From assembly GCA_022702545.1 (NCBI GenBank), contig JAHRBC010000001.1, positions 9,300,001 to 9,364,000 of the forward strand: a stretch of DNA of 64,000 bases. Reading direction: 5' to 3'. Below, one piece after another: positions 11,743 through 24,630 of the stretch (its first letter is position 1; each line of letters opens with the position of its first letter). The translations under genes were made by a program, and so were the position numbers. Below the pieces are notes generated by a model. The model was not told the DNA's origin. It did no database searches and saw only the letters and a list, made by a program, of their open reading frames with translations. This DNA comes from Phycomyces nitens. Its lineage: Eukaryota; Mucoromycota; Mucoromycetes; Mucorales; Phycomycetaceae.

Positions 11743-12972
11743 ATGTCTGAACGTCAAGCGAATGAAGTCTTGCTCCAAGCCGAAAAGAAGTTGAATGGCT
11801 GGTCTTGGTTTGCCAGCAGCACTACCAAGCAAGAAGAGGCAGCCGAGCTATATGAAAAGGCCGGCAATACATTCCGGTTGGCACAGGGATGTAAGTATTT
11901 TTTTCTAATCTCAAGTGTTGGAATCTTACACTTCTCGACAGGGTCAGAGGCCGGCAAGTGTTTTCTCAAGGCAGCTGAACTTTACCGGAAAACCCCGGAC
12001 TTGCTGTACGAGGCTTCAAAGGCATATGAACATGCTGCAAAGTGCTTCAAAAAGAACGATAGTCAAGGTACACAAGAGACGTTGCTTCTGTTATAGATAT
12101 ATATGTATATATATCTATATATTTATTTATTTATGTATAATAAGCTGCTATCGATGCACTCCAAAAGGCAACTGTGATTGATAAGAATGGAGCTCATTTT
12201 AGAAATGCTGCTAAACACCATCAGGAAATGGCAGAGATTTATGAGTCTGATATTGTTGATCTTGAAAGAGCCATGGAGCACTGGGAGGAGGCGGCCCAGA
12301 TGTATATTGCTGATGATTCCCAGGCGTAAGTAGATTGCTTAAACATGGTGATGTTATTTTAAAAAAAAGAATCTAATGATCTTGTCTGTAGAATGGTCAA
12401 CAAGTGCTTGTTAAAAGTAGCCCATTTTGCTGCCCAACTAGAACAATATAAATCAGCTATAGATAAATTTGAAACGGTTGCAACTGCCTCGATCGATAAT
12501 CCACTCACCAAGTGGTCCCTCAAAGAGTACTTCCTAAAGGCTGGCCTTTGTCACTTTTGTATTGGGGTAAGATTGGTAGTCATGGCAATTAAGTTGTATT
12601 GATGTTTATTTTCTAGGATATCGTAAGCTCTCAACAGGCTCTCGAAAAGTACTGCAATTTGGATGTTACGTTTGAGAGCACCCGTGAATACCAGTTCTTA
12701 CAGGTAACCACCAATAATACAACAGACATATGGATATTGGCACTAAATAAATCAATAAAAAAACCCGTATACCTTTTTTTTATATATGTATATGTTTGAA
12801 TGTCAATGCAATGTGTGCTATCCAGGGTATTCTGGAGTGTATTGAAGAGGACGATACCCAGCTATTCACCCAAAAGGTCTATGAATTTGACCAAATGACA
12901 AAACTCGATAATTGGAAGACCAGCATTCTCCTCAAGATCAAGAAATCAATAGAGGAGCCCTCTTTACGCTAA
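11743..12972 (+). CDS. SEC17: Alpha-SNAP, vesicle fusion factor Sec17
   Basis: Adaptor that recruits the ATPase Sec18/NSF to SNARE complexes for their disassembly. Six exons: 11743-11890, 11942-12067, 12145-12325, 12392-12566, 12617-12703, 12826-12972, about 287 residues (yeast 292). Family signs are the N-terminal AEKKLNGWSWF, the loop important for membrane contact and SNARE binding, then TPR-like helices with AAELYEKAGNTF and AGKCFLKAAELY. The C-terminus has the conserved pattern LDNWKTSILLKIKK. The last residues are SLR rather than the usual Leu-Leu or similar, a small difference. The gene is followed after 242 bp by the tRNA methyltransferase gene. Confidence 0.95.
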
Positions 12973-13214
12973 AAAGAATACAAGAGCAAAATGGAAAATG
13001 TCTTGATATTTTCACCCTTCCCACCCACCTTTTACCCCCCACCCCATTCTCACATACGACATACAACCAACACTCAAATATACACTTCAAACACTATTTT
13101 CTTTAATATAATATGATGTATTTGAACAGCGCAAGAAGCAAAAGCAAGAAAAATAAATTACATTTTCTTAATTAACCCAGCCAGACAATAATACTGCAGT
13201 TGTCGATCAAAGCC

Positions 13215-14330
13215 ATGATGCCAATTGGATCCCTGCGTCGCATTGCTAATCAATGGCCCCGGCTTCAAAAGGCTTACCACAGCACATTTCAGGCCGGAGA
13301 CTTTTGCATGCTACGTGATGTCAGGAACAACAAAAAGTTCTTTGTTGGACCCTTGGAAGTAGATTCCAAACGTGACATCAAGGGTGCCATAATTGCCCAT
13401 GCAGATGTGATCAACAAACCTGCACGTACAATCATTAGAGCACACAAGGGAAACACTGGATACATGTTGCATTTCCCAACCCTGGAGGAATATGTACTCA
13501 ATGTGCCCAGAGCCTGTACTCCCATTTACCCAAAAGACGCCTCTGCGATTGTAAGGCTTTTTTTTTTAATAAATATTGTGTGTATTATATTATATTATAT
13601 TATTTACTTTATTTTTTAACAAAAGGTTCAAATGCTGGATATTGAACCAGGCCATCGTATTCTTGAGGCTGGTACCGGCAATGGAGCACTCACCTTACAC
13701 TTGGCCAGGGCTGTTGGACAAGACGGCAAGGTCGATACATTTGAAATAAGAGAACCCCATGCACGCACGGCCGAGAAGCATGTCGCTAGGTTCAGCCGTG
13801 GACGGTACTTGCCAACAATCGCATTCCACCATGGGTCAGTAATGGACAAAGTATCTCAGGTTGGCACAAATGGGTGTTATGATGGACTGATCCTTGATAT
13901 GCCAGAGCCCAATCTGGCGTGGCCTGTGCTGCTGCCATATCTGCGCAATGATCGCTTTTTGGTGTGCTATCTTCCCAACATGACCCAGGTCCTCCAGCTG
14001 GCAGGCCAACTGCGAGGACAGCACTTGGTACTAGAGGATTGTATGGAAGTTGAGTGGAAGTCATGGGAGGTTCGCTCGACACAGATCAGAAGTCGTGTTG
14101 CAGCTGCAGCCGCGGCATCTTCCACGAGCACCCCAGCTGAAGAAGTGGTCCAAGATGGTCCAGGAGATGCCTCAACGGATTCTGTGGAGTCTGTGGGTTC
14201 TGCAAGTTCTGCCGCCGATACAGGCAATACAGGCGATTCACTTGCCTGGGTGTGTCGCCCAAAGAACTTTGATGTACGAGGCCACACAGCCTTTCTTGTA
14301 AAATTGCGTAAATGTGAACCTGTAGCATAA
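13215..14330 (+). CDS. tRNA (adenine-58-N1)-methyltransferase, Trm61/TRMT61B type
   Basis: SAM-dependent methyltransferase predicted to make m1A58 in tRNA. Two exons, 13215-13550 and 13626-14330, about 346 residues. The N-terminal beta domain (GDFCMLRD...) is followed by the SAM-binding motif ILEAGTGNGALTLHLA, the acidic ribose contact EIREPHA, and the catalytic-loop segment LDMPEPNLAWP, all as in the GCD14/Trm61 family. The first 25 residues contain Arg/Lys and Ser but no acidic residue, like a mitochondrial presequence, so a mitochondrial enzyme (compare human TRMT61B) is inferred. A Ser/Thr-rich insert lies near residues 270-315. The start is the first of two adjacent ATGs; the longer frame upstream lacks an ATG. 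Confidence 0.85.
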
Positions 14331-14595
14331 TTTCATCATACAATCTTTATATATATAATTCTTAATGTTTTTATACGATAAAATATTTCTCAGCATACAA
14401 GGAACGCCGATAATAATAATAATAAAAAGGGCGACCAGAAATGATTGTTATCCGGCCTACATGGCCAAAAACCATAGTTAATCTTTGCATTTTGTATAGA
14501 TTGGAAAATTGATATTTTGATAATAATAATAATAATACTAGACAAAATCCCGAGGATCATTTTATCTCTCTCTCTTTCGCTTTCTAATATTTACA

Positions 14596-16549
14596 ATGTC
14601 AGGCAGAGCAAGAGCAGCCTCTGTATCCGTCAACCCACCCAGTGTTCCTCCACCTTCTCACAATCATAGTGGACATAGCTCTATTCAGATATCTCGTGGT
14701 GATCGAGGCTCAACCACTTCGATTCCAGCCTCATCACTATCCACCAGTGCACCATCTATTGGACCCTCATTGATATCATTCTTCCATGGGTCCTCGCACG
14801 ATAGCCGTAGCAAAGAGTCCTTTAACCATCCTATAGAAACCCAACCCTCGAACATCGGCATCGAATTCGAAGGCGGAACGCATGTAATTATACGACCAGA
14901 CCGTATCATAAGAGGTTAGATTCTATTCACTTTATATTGGTCTACAAAAAAGTTATGAATATTGGAAAATCGATTAGCCAGAGTATGTAGAATCTAAACT
15001 GTTTATCATCTTCTTGACAGGCAGGGTTGTATTGGATCTGCAGGAGCGGATTTTGGCTACACGGATACGCGTAAAGGCAAGCTCCAGACCAGGACTCTAG
15101 ACCGCTAGGCTAACAGCATATATAAATCTGTCTAGTTCAAGGGAGTAGAGTCGGCCATGGTTAGAGTAGATGATGCGAATGGAGATGGCAAGGGGGAATG
15201 GATTCACCATGCCATCACTACATATTTTGAGACCGAATGGAAGCTGTGGGGCAACGATGGATCAGGTAAACAAGATGGCCTACATCTGCAACTATATCAA
15301 ACCAACATGCTCTTTAGCATTTTCGCAGTGTGGATGGGATGAACTGGACGCAGGTCGATATGCATATCCATTTGCATTAAAGGTATACCACCTTTCATTC
15401 CTTGCTGATAACCCAACATTAAACACGATTTACAATCAAGTTTCCAAATTGCAATTATCCGCCTACGATTGAAGAGCCATCAGGATTCCACATAAGATTC
15501 ATCTGGTCTGCCCAGATTGATGGCCCAGGTTTAGAATCGGGTCTCAAGAGCAAAGACTATGTGACGCCCTACAGACCAGTGCTGATATCAACTCCTGGTG
15601 AGATATCAAAAGACTCCTAGGATCCATCTTGGCCAACAAATAATGCTTGATAATTACATTAGATAAGGAATGGATTTTCAAGACTACATTGATCAAGGAC
15701 AAGCGTATTCCTCTTGCAGAAGTTCAAGCGAAATTGGATCGTCAATCTTACTGTCCAGGTAAAGCTGAAATCAAGAATGTCTCTATACTCAATATCCAAT
15801 TAAACCATTCTATTCCCCTATATATATATAACAATGTCAATATCAATATTACAGATGAAGCCTGTGGATTACAGCTCACTATTGCCATTCTTCATGCTGA
15901 TACCAAATGTGTGGGAATTCAATACAAGTTCCGTAAACACCATGAAGGAAAGATGCTTGTCCAACAAGGAACCGCTTTTCGTGACCATGTGCGTATTGTC
16001 CTCCAAGGTACCGTTCCTTTCAATGACACCCATATATCTGAGCACGTCGCATTTAAGATCCCCACCCGCCTCGTATCGCCATCATTTATCACTCGCCACA
16101 CACGTGTCCGCTACGACATCCTCTTCCAGGTCACTACTGCTCACGGACACATCATCAAGACCAACCATGTGTCTGAATTTGCCATTCCTTTGACAATTGC
16201 CAACTTGCCGTATGATCAGTTACTTCGTGTCCCACGGGCAACAATGGTCCAACACTACCAAAACAGCCTGGCCAGTCCCTTCTTTTTTGAACCTACCTTG
16301 GATGAGCCGCCAGAAGATATGGACATGGGTATCGAAACCATGGCAGCCATCTCAGAGGACCTGTCTCGTACTCCTCGAGAAGAGCCTCCAAGCTACTTTA
16401 GCCTTGAGCAGCAACCTTCTCAGCTCCGCAACAAAAGAGAACGAAAGGAACGAACGGTGTACTTGTCTCGGTCAGCAAAAGGTGTTCATTTTGGCATGGA
16501 CATGGTAGATGCCAAAGTGATCTGTGGTGTATATGATGAAGATTGGTAA
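14596..16549 (+). CDS. Arrestin domain-containing protein
   Basis: Alpha-arrestin-like protein, a family that links plasma-membrane proteins to ubiquitin ligases or other trafficking factors. Seven exons: 14596-14914, 15021-15076, 15136-15265, 15318-15382, 15441-15597, 15663-15758, 15855-16549, about 505 residues. After a Ser/Pro-rich N-terminus of about 85 residues the arrestin N fold starts (GIEFEGGTHVIIRPDRIIRG, VVLDLQ, RIRVKFKGVE). The YAYPFALKFPNC segment matches the arrestin pattern of a YPF core, and the C-domain is in the last exon. The tail is acidic and Pro-rich (EEPPSYFSL) and contains a PPSY motif of the kind bound by Rsp5-type WW domains. Intron 2 most likely uses a GC donor at 15077; an alternative GT donor 6 nt upstream would drop two residues. 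Confidence 0.85.
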
Positions 16550-16665
16550 AGAAGAACCTTTGGATTCTTCTTCTTTACTATTTTTATATATTTATATATA
16601 TATATTTTATATTATTTTTATTATTTTTTTATACAAATTTAGACAGACCATCTTATTCTTTTACT

Positions 16666-18198
16666 TTAATCCCATCCCCATACTTCCTTTACCCACGAGC
16701 CCAAGTCCATTTCCACATTTTCCCACAGAGCAATAAAGGGATGCTCGAGCATTCTGCTGGGACCCGGGCGGTACTGTGGCTCCTTTGTCAAACTGTTATT
16801 TTCACAAATGGCATTAGTTCAACATGTTACAAAACGTAAAGATGACAAATTTACCAGACAGCCACAAAGTTCCTGCATTCTTCTGAGATGTGTGAGCCTT
16901 CGATAACAGGAACAGGCTGGTGAACGATATAGTCAAGGAGTTCAAAGATTGTAAGATGGGGGTGTCCAGGGGGTGGTAAGGCAGGGCAGTTTTGGGAGAC
17001 TTCGATAAGAGTCAGGCCAAGCGACCAGATATCAGACTGAACCTGATAGGCATTGCCTTGAATGCGCTCTGGCTAAACATTGATTTGACAACACATTTTA
17101 GGAATCCTGAGCAATATGGCTATAGACATTAACCTACTGCCATATAATACTGTGTTCCCGTAAATGTCTGTGCAATAGAGTTGATCAGCTCTCCAGACAC
17201 TCCAAAATCACACAGCTTGATTTCGCCCGAACGAGTGACGACGATGTTTGATGGCTTGATATCTTGTGGCATGTCAGTTACTAAAGTCAACCCCCCTCCT
17301 CCTCATCCTCATCCTCCAAAGTACTTCTCATTTATCTACCTCTATGGATCACTCGCTTTGAATGCAGGTACACTAGACCCTTGCAGACCTGAAATATAAA
17401 AGGTAAAGAAGATGCACCATTTTATCTCACCCACTTACTGATTCAGCTATCCTGGCCAGGAAAGGCTCTCCAATGACACCTCCAAGTAAACTTGCTCTCT
17501 TGTAAATATCCTCCAGACTTCCAGCCTCACAATACTCCATACAAAGGGAGACTGTTGTATCACCATCATCCAAAAATGCGCCATAAAATGACACGATATA
17601 AGGTGAGTTGCAGGTCCTCAAGAAAGCAAGTTCTCGAAGAATCTGGCGCTGCACAGCCGGATCAGGGTCGGTTGAGATTGACTAACAAGACTGTTGAGCA
17701 TGCCATCCCAACACACATCAGGAACGCGACTCGCTTTTGTAGATACCTGCAACGTACCTTTTTGGCCATGATGCGATTTGTAGGTCGATGGAGTACCTTG
17801 CGCACTGTACCTGCAGCACCCTCACCCAAACGTTCCATTATATCCAGATCATTGACATTTACTTCCATATGATGAGTGGGATCTGAGGAGGACGAAGAAG
17901 AGGACGAAGAGACTGGAGGGGGCAATGGAGGCTCACGCAGCACAGGGAGAACTGGGCGTGGCTGGTGGGACTGCAGATAACTCGCTGCTAGGGATTCCTC
18001 TTCCTCTGGTGCAGGTGGTGCGATTGGAGAAAGACGATTGTTGACAATGTTGCCAAGCTGTTCGCGAAATGAAGAGGGCGATGTGCCATTTGGAGACGGA
18101 GAAGTGGATGAAGCAGCAGGGTTGAGAGGTGGAAGGCGTAGACCTGGGTTACGTTTGCCCTTGCGACCAAACTGAGGACGTTCTTCGAGTTGGTCCAT
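16666..18198 (-). CDS. MAP kinase kinase, Mkk1/2 (cell wall integrity) type
   Basis: Dual-specificity kinase that activates a MAP kinase. Six exons: 18198-17758, 17681-17439, 17388-17340, 17262-17138, 17072-16855, 16792-16666, about 400 residues. A Pro/Ser-rich N-terminus of about 115 residues precedes the kinase domain, with [11 protein letters not shown] (Gly loop), MAKK (ATP lysine), HRDIKPSN (catalytic loop), [12 protein letters not shown] (DFG and activation loop) and YYMAPERI. The activation loop Ser and Thr in NSIAQTFTG match the S-x-A-x-T pattern of MAPKKs, and GELINSIA is closest to the Mkk1/Pek1 group, as I recall it. An in-frame upstream ATG at 18222 would add eight residues. The gene converges on the arrestin gene with 116 bp between stops. 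Confidence 0.9.
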
Positions 18199-19534
18199 TT
18201 TTATAAGTGAAAGAAAGAGCAAAAGAAATGTTATAATATGTTTTACAACGGCGATTTTTATTTTATTTTATTTTTACAGGAAATGATGATGATGAGTATA
18301 AAATATATTGATGTTTAATATTATATGAAGAGCTAAAAAAAGATGCCGATATTATTTTTTTTAGACGGGGAACTCTGCAGGTCGCACAGACCATTTCCTA
18401 ATTTGGGTTACCACTAAAGAAAGGATACTATACTATATTATTAACATTAGACCTTGGCACCCCAGTTGGAGCATAATCAAACACTTCAATAGAGACAATA
18501 TAAAGTTAAAGACGTACATTGGCCTTGAAGAGATTGGATTTACAAAGAGAGTTTATCGAGTCATTAATAGACTAGCAATAAAGATGTTTAAATGCAGTCT
18601 TGCAAAAATCAAACTCTCTAGACCCTTTGGGTCCAACTATCAAGGGCTATTAAAAAAGCATCTTGTTGTTTTGTATTGACACCTTTATTCCAATGTGTCC
18701 AAGCCCTGATATTATCAGGATATATGCCATAGATATGCCTTTTTTTATATATATGGCATAAAACCAAATTCAATTATTATTATTATTATTATTATTAAAA
18801 CAATATTTCAAAGAGATATTGGGCATTTCGTCTGTCAATTCTGATACCAAGATACACATTTATGCAAAAAAAGGAGGATAGGGGGCTTATCATCTTTAAA
18901 TCAACATCATGTCCCAAGGGTCAAGATGTAGCAATAAATCTCCTGTTATTATCTGATTTGCAAGGCATGTCTATCAGGCTCATTGGCATGATTCTTATTC
19001 ACCAATAAGCAAACCTAGAACATTTTATCTTACTTGACATTTAAATATCAAAATTAGCAAGGGATTCAGGCACACCCTCGATACTTTTTTTTATATATAT
19101 TCTAAAAGCCAGAATGGTTAATAGATAATACCAGGACAAGACCAAGCATTCCTTGTAGTATAAATCAGGGCAGACATGCAATGCAGTAACCAATTTTCAA
19201 GGTACTTAAGGACTTGAAGACTCTAAAATAGCCCAGGACTCAAATGACAATGAGACAAAGAAATGGTATAGTTGTATAGTCCATTAAATAATACTGATAA
19301 TAATAAAGGTATATTTTTATAGCCCTTGTATTGCTTTATTACACTCGACATCAGAAATCAAAAAGAAAAGAAAAAGGTATTTTGCTGGTTATGGGACATT
19401 CAGGAACCCAGAGAGTTCATTGGGTCGGGTAATGAGAACGCAGGAAGAAGAGTGCAGTTTATTTTATTTTATTATTTTATTTATTTATTTTACCAACCAA
19501 AAGAATCTCAAAGGAATCTAGGTTTCTCTTTTTA
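18199..19534. other. Intergenic, nothing recognised
   Basis: 1.3 kb, AT-rich, with (ATT)n near 18775 and (TTTTA)n near 19460. It separates two divergently transcribed genes and would hold their promoters. No exon-like segment or RNA was recognised. Confidence 0.5.
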
Positions 19535-20799
19535 ATGCACGGGTCAATCCACGCACAAAACCAGCCCAATAGAGCATCCGAGACTCCTCAGGTCTCGAAC
19601 AAGTCTGGTCGTCCAACTGATTCCAAGGCAGATGGCCACGATGCCTTTGCAAATCTCCTACCAAATCTCCAACCACAACAGTCTCCTACATTAGCCAGTC
19701 TTGCACAGCAGCAGCAATCATCTTACCGTTCCTCACCATACATCCCTAATGGCTCCCCAGTATACACCCATCGTTCCGCCCAATCGCTCGATTCCAACAC
19801 ACCACCTGCAAATGGGTCCAATCGCGCCACACCACCGGGAATCCCAGCAATATCACCTCTCACAGGTGTAGAGTTGCCTGTATTTAGCACCCCTAAAGAT
19901 ATGTACATCTACCCTCCCAATCGCACACCTCCAGTCCGGCCTACTTCTTTACCAGCAAGAAACGACTAGTGAGTAATAGAATTTCTGGACCAAGCTCAGA
20001 ACAATGAATATTTACATTGTTGCTCCATCAGTCGTCCAGGTCCCTCTCGACCCGATGGATACTCTAGTCCAAAGCCAGGACCAGGACTAGGTCCAGGACT
20101 AGGAGAATTTGATCCTTTTGACAAACGATCCACACAACAGCAAAGAAAGGTACATTGTTACCAGATAATAATATGTGTTTGATTTTTTGTATTCTCTTTT
20201 AGCCACCCGCCCAAGTTCCTCGCAAGTCTTCATTATCCCAACCTCAGCAGCAGCAACAGCAGCAACAGCAGCAACAGCAGCAACATCAGTATGCTCCACC
20301 AAAGCCAAAACATCAACCTCAACCTCAACCTCAATCACATATTCATATAAAAGATGACAGACTTAAACGGTTGGTAGAAATGGGTTTTGGGCTGGAAGAG
20401 TCCAAGGTGGCATTGGTTGCCACGGCAGGAAAAGACCTTCAGGAAGCTGTCAATCTCTTAGTTCAAAGCAAAGAGCTAGAGGAGAGCCTTGTAGAGAATG
20501 TCGAGGAAAGCGAAAATGTCAATGTTCAAAAGCAGAAATTCGAATCGCCTTCTCGGCGTCTTTCTGAGCCAGCAAAGACACAGGCGGCCGAGTGGGGAAG
20601 TTACATCTACAAGAATGCAGAGCAATTTGTCAAGACAGGCCAGTCCTGGGCATCAAGGCGAAAACCCAATGAGCGTCAGAAACATAATGAGAATGGAAAT
20701 TCTTCAAATGAGGAAGACGACGAGGAAGAGAAGTTTAGGCAATTACAAGAGGAACGAAAGAGAGAATATATTGCCGAGCAACAAAGGCAGCAAAAGCTA

Positions 20800-20834
<35 letters not shown>

Positions 20835-21903
20835 ACAGCAACAGAAACAACAGCAGCAGAGTTCATTTGATGATCTTGACCCAAGCGATCCATTTTATGC
20901 TCCTCCAAAAGTATTTGATCCAATTGGACAGGCAGACAAAGATCGTGCAAAGGGAAACGAGTACTTTAATCGTGGACAATACATGGAAGCAGAGACTCTT
21001 TACACTCGGGCACTACATGCTCTTCCTATCAACCACGACCACCGTATCTTGTTGAGCAATAACCGAGCGGCTGCAAGATTAAAGGCCGGGAACTATGAAG
21101 CCTGTCTGAGGGACTGCAATGTTGCTATAGAAATGGCCGAGAGAAGAGGTGAAGGACACTGTGTATCGGGTGAGAAAGAAGTGTCTTGGCAAGAGCAAGT
21201 TGTAAAGGCATTGTTACGAAAAGCCGAGGCCTTGGAGGCCCTGTTGAGACATAAGGAAGCTATCCAGGTCTACGAAACATTGATAGCTTATCAGGGAAAC
21301 TCGAGTCCGCGCATCAGTCAAGGAATAAGCAAGTGTAGAGCTGCCATGGAGATGGCCGATTCATTTTCGCCTGGCCATTCCCATGCCACTCCATCTGGCT
21401 ATACTGCACCAAAACCACCAGTGCAGACAGCTTTCCCAGATATTGACTATTCTATATTTGAAAACTTCAAACCCGCACCTGCTGCCCCACCCAGTAAAGG
21501 AGTGGCAGCCATGCGCGAGATGGCAGCACAAAAGGAGGCAGAGGGTCTGGAAAAGCTGGAAAAAGCAGATCGAGTCGATGCACGATTAAAGACATGGAAA
21601 GATACCCGAGAACTTAATCTGCGTGCTTTGCTGGCCAGCCTTGATATGGTGGTCTGGGAAGAATTGGGGTGGCAGAGGGTTGAGATTGGTGAGCTGATTG
21701 ATCCAAAGAAGTGCAAGACGTATTATCGAAAGGCGATTGCAAAGGTCCATCCAGACAAGGTAAATCTAATCTACTCATTTTCTTGGCTAATCATCTCCTA
21801 GTTGCCCATCAATGCCTCTGTGGAGCAGCAAATGCTGGCGAGCGGGATTTTCAGTGTGCTCAACGAAGCCTGGGATTCGTTCAAAACACAAAATCAACTC
21901 TAG
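19535..21903 (+). CDS. SWA2: Auxilin-like clathrin uncoating factor (UBA-TPR-J), Swa2 type
   Basis: J-protein cofactor of Hsc70 that removes clathrin coats. Four exons: 19535-19968, 20032-20149, 20203-21759, 21802-21903, about 736 residues. Order: a Pro/Ser/Gln-rich N-terminus likely to carry clathrin and adaptor motifs (DPF in EFDPFDKR); a UBA domain (RLKRLVEMGFGLEES); TPR repeats (KGNEYFNRGQYMEAETLYTR and following); and a C-terminal J domain with the HPD triplet in KVHPDK and the closing helix NEAWDSFKTQ. Two polyglutamine tracts are coded by CAG/CAA runs at about 20232-20280 and 20803-20860. The same domain order is known in yeast Swa2. A further small upstream exon cannot be excluded. 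NSA2 starts only 92 bp after the stop. Confidence 0.88.
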
Positions 21904-21995
21904 CAAGTCACATTTCTTCAGCCTATATAATTTTTTTTCTCCTCCCCCTTTTTTTTTCTTTTTTTTTCTTCAACTTACACAACAGTCCGCTCGCC

Positions 21996-22984
21996 ATGGT
22001 AAACGATCAACTCGATTAGCGAAAGATCGACTCGATAAAAGAAAATAAAGAACAAACAAAATAACATAAATGATTCCCGGATTAAATCACTAGCCCCAAA
22101 ACGAGCATATTGAAGAGCACATTAAGCGTCATGGAAGACGTCTCGATTACGAAGAGCGCAAGTAAGTCTCAATCCAATCGATCCAACCGATCCTAACCAT
22201 AATCCAGGCGCAAGAGAGAGGCCCGTAAGGTCCACAAGGATTCTCAGTTTGCTCAAAAGGTGCATGGTCTCAAGGCCAAGCTTCATAACCAGAAGCGTCG
22301 TGCTGAGAAGATTCAGATGAAGAAGACGATTAAGAAGCACGAAGAGAGAAATGCAAAGTCAAAGACTGCCGACGCTGTTCCCGAAGGTGCTGTTCCCGCC
22401 TATCTTTTGGATCGTGAAGGTCAAGATCGTGCCAAGATTTTGAGTAATATGGTCAAGCAAAAGAGAAAGGAAAAGGCAGGCAAGTGGTCTGTACCTTTAC
22501 CCGCTGTGCGTGGTATGGCCGAAGATGAGATGTTCAAGGTCGTAAAGAGTGGAAAGAGTAAGACCAAGTCATGGAAGCGTATGGTCACAAAGGCCACATT
22601 TGTGGGTGATGGATTCACTCGTAAGCCCCCAAAGTACGAGCGCTTCATTCGCCCCATGGGTCTTCGTTTCAAAAAGGCACATGTTACCCACCCCGAACTC
22701 AAGGCCACCTTCCAGCTGCCAATTATTGGCGTCAAGAAGAACCCTCAGTCGCCTCTTTTCACACATCTTGGTGTTATTACCAAGGGTACCGTATTGGAAG
22801 TTAACGTATCAGAACTCGGTTTGGTAACCACTGGTGGTAAGGTTGTCTGGGGTAAATATGCCCAGGTCACCAACAACCCAGGTAAGAATGAATCGTGTTT
22901 GGGCTTTATGAATGGATATGATGTCTAATGAAGATTTGTACATTAGAAAACGATGGTTGCATCAACGCTGTTCTCCTTGTCTAA
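21996..22984 (+). CDS. NSA2: Ribosome biogenesis protein Nsa2
   Basis: Assembly factor of the pre-60S ribosomal particle, needed for 27S pre-rRNA processing. Four exons: 21996-21998, 22094-22161, 22208-22881, 22947-22984, about 260 residues, against 261 in yeast. The protein starts [15 protein letters not shown], has a long basic helix rich in KR, and ends with the compact beta domain [20 protein letters not shown], all highly conserved. The start codon alone forms the first coding exon: ATG is followed directly by the GTAAAC donor, and the next exon opens with CCCCAAAAC. No other ATG gives this N-terminus. The promoter and 5' UTR must fit largely in the 92 bp after the SWA2 stop, which is a pyrimidine-rich stretch. 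Confidence 0.94.
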
Positions 22985-24171
22985 AGAAAGAGACCCAGAT
23001 AATCAATCCTTCACTCCATATTGTATTCACTTCTTTTTATGCTTTTTTCTTGCACGCATGTTACATTTCCATCCTTTCTACTCTTTCTTTTTGTTTGGCC
23101 TCTTGTACACAATAAAATATTTCAAATTCCATATAATTAAATTACTTCTTGGGATATTCATCTAGTATTCCAAAAATACGAAAACTTGTTCAAAGGCATT
23201 GTAATACTATCAAGTGGTTTCAATATTTAGATAATGACATGGAGATCCCCGTTTTTTATATATATATATATATTCCAAATCTTATATCTTTGTCTCCCCA
23301 GTACACTTTTACTTGGCTGTGATTGATATGTCTCCCTTTGATGGGTCTGTCTTGTAGAGGGCCAAAGAAAGAGTGTTTCAAACATGACTATGGGTTAATA
23401 TTTATGCTTTTTTTTATATAATCAAAATGACGCCTTGAGACCTAGGTGGTTCTGATGAGAGGATATGTATAAATAAATATATGGCAAATCAACCAATATT
23501 ACATATGTTCAATTGTTCATCAACATATTTTTTTTTTAAAAAAAAAGAAGTGGCTATTGTTATCCAAGGGCCCTGGTGTCGTTTGTATAATGAATGATAT
23601 TGAGACGATTTTGTACATATATAATATACAAATCCGGATTTGTGTCTTTCAGGTACATCTTTCACAAGTTATGGTGTCTCTGATCATAGCAGGGCAAGAA
23701 TGTGTGTGTGTGTGTGTGTTTGAACATTGAGAGGGATTATCTCCGAGATATTTCAAAAATACCAATTCTTAAAAACACTTTGTGGATCTTTGGTGGAGCA
23801 GATCAGCCAAAGATGGTCGAATTAATTTGACATTCTGCTTATAATTGTATATGATTATATAAAGTGAATTCTTATTTGTGGCCAATTGACATTAGGTACA
23901 CCAAATATTACTATTATAAACATGTATATTACTCTCCAACAAGGGACTCTAGAGCCTTTTAACCATCCAATATATGTATTAAACATTAGCTTAATTTATA
24001 ATTTATAATTTATAATTTATTTATGCATATCCAATTGCTGCTTCTGTAAAAAAGGCTGTTGTTGTTCAACAGTCACGATAGATAAATATTGGCCTTGCTC
24101 TTTGTGAGGAAGGGGTGTGGTTTACCAAGGTCCATTGCTTGCCTTTCTATCCTTCCCATTGCTCCGTTGAC
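22985..24171. other. Intergenic, nothing recognised
   Basis: 1.2 kb, AT-rich, with a (TG)n run at 23701-23719, (AT)n near 23262 and a threefold AATTTATAATTTATA-type repeat near 24000. It contains the NSA2 3' UTR and the PAM18 promoter. No gene or RNA was recognised. Confidence 0.5.
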
Positions 24172-24630
24172 ATGGTAAATATTGCACAGACTAGCAATTG
24201 AAATAAGCAACCCTGTCTTTATTATCGATTTCATTTTTATAGTCAACCACTATTGTTATTGGTTTCGCAGTAGCAGGTGCTGCCACTGCTGGTCGTCTTG
24301 GTCTCCGTGCTTACCAGGAATGGCAAAAGATGCCCAGAGCTCCTCGCATGTCCAAGTTCTACAAGGGTGGATTCGATGTCAAGATGAACAAGCGTGAGGC
24401 TGCTCTTATCCTTGGTATCAGGTAATCATTAGCACAATTTACAATCTCCCATTGATCGTTTCTAACATAACATTTGACATAAAAGAGAGGCACAGGCTAC
24501 AAAGCAGAAAGTAAAAGAGGCCCACCGAAGAATTATGCTGTTAAACCATCCTGATCGTGGAGGATCGCCTTACCTGGCACTCAAGATCAACGAAGCCAAG
24601 GAGTTTTTGGAGTCAAAGAACAAGAAATAG
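24172..24630 (+). CDS. PAM18: Mitochondrial import motor J-protein Pam18/Tim14
   Basis: J-domain protein of the inner membrane that stimulates mitochondrial Hsp70 at the TIM23 channel. Three exons: 24172-24174, 24243-24421, 24486-24630, about 108 residues. One N-terminal membrane segment ([16 protein letters not shown]) is followed by the linker [15 protein letters not shown] and a short J domain with the HPD triplet in NHPDRGGS and the closing helix KINEAKEFL. This is the normal size for the short Tim14/DNAJC19 form. The first coding exon is only the ATG, cut by a GTAAAT donor. Without that splice the frame has no initiator giving this N-terminus. Confidence 0.93.
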
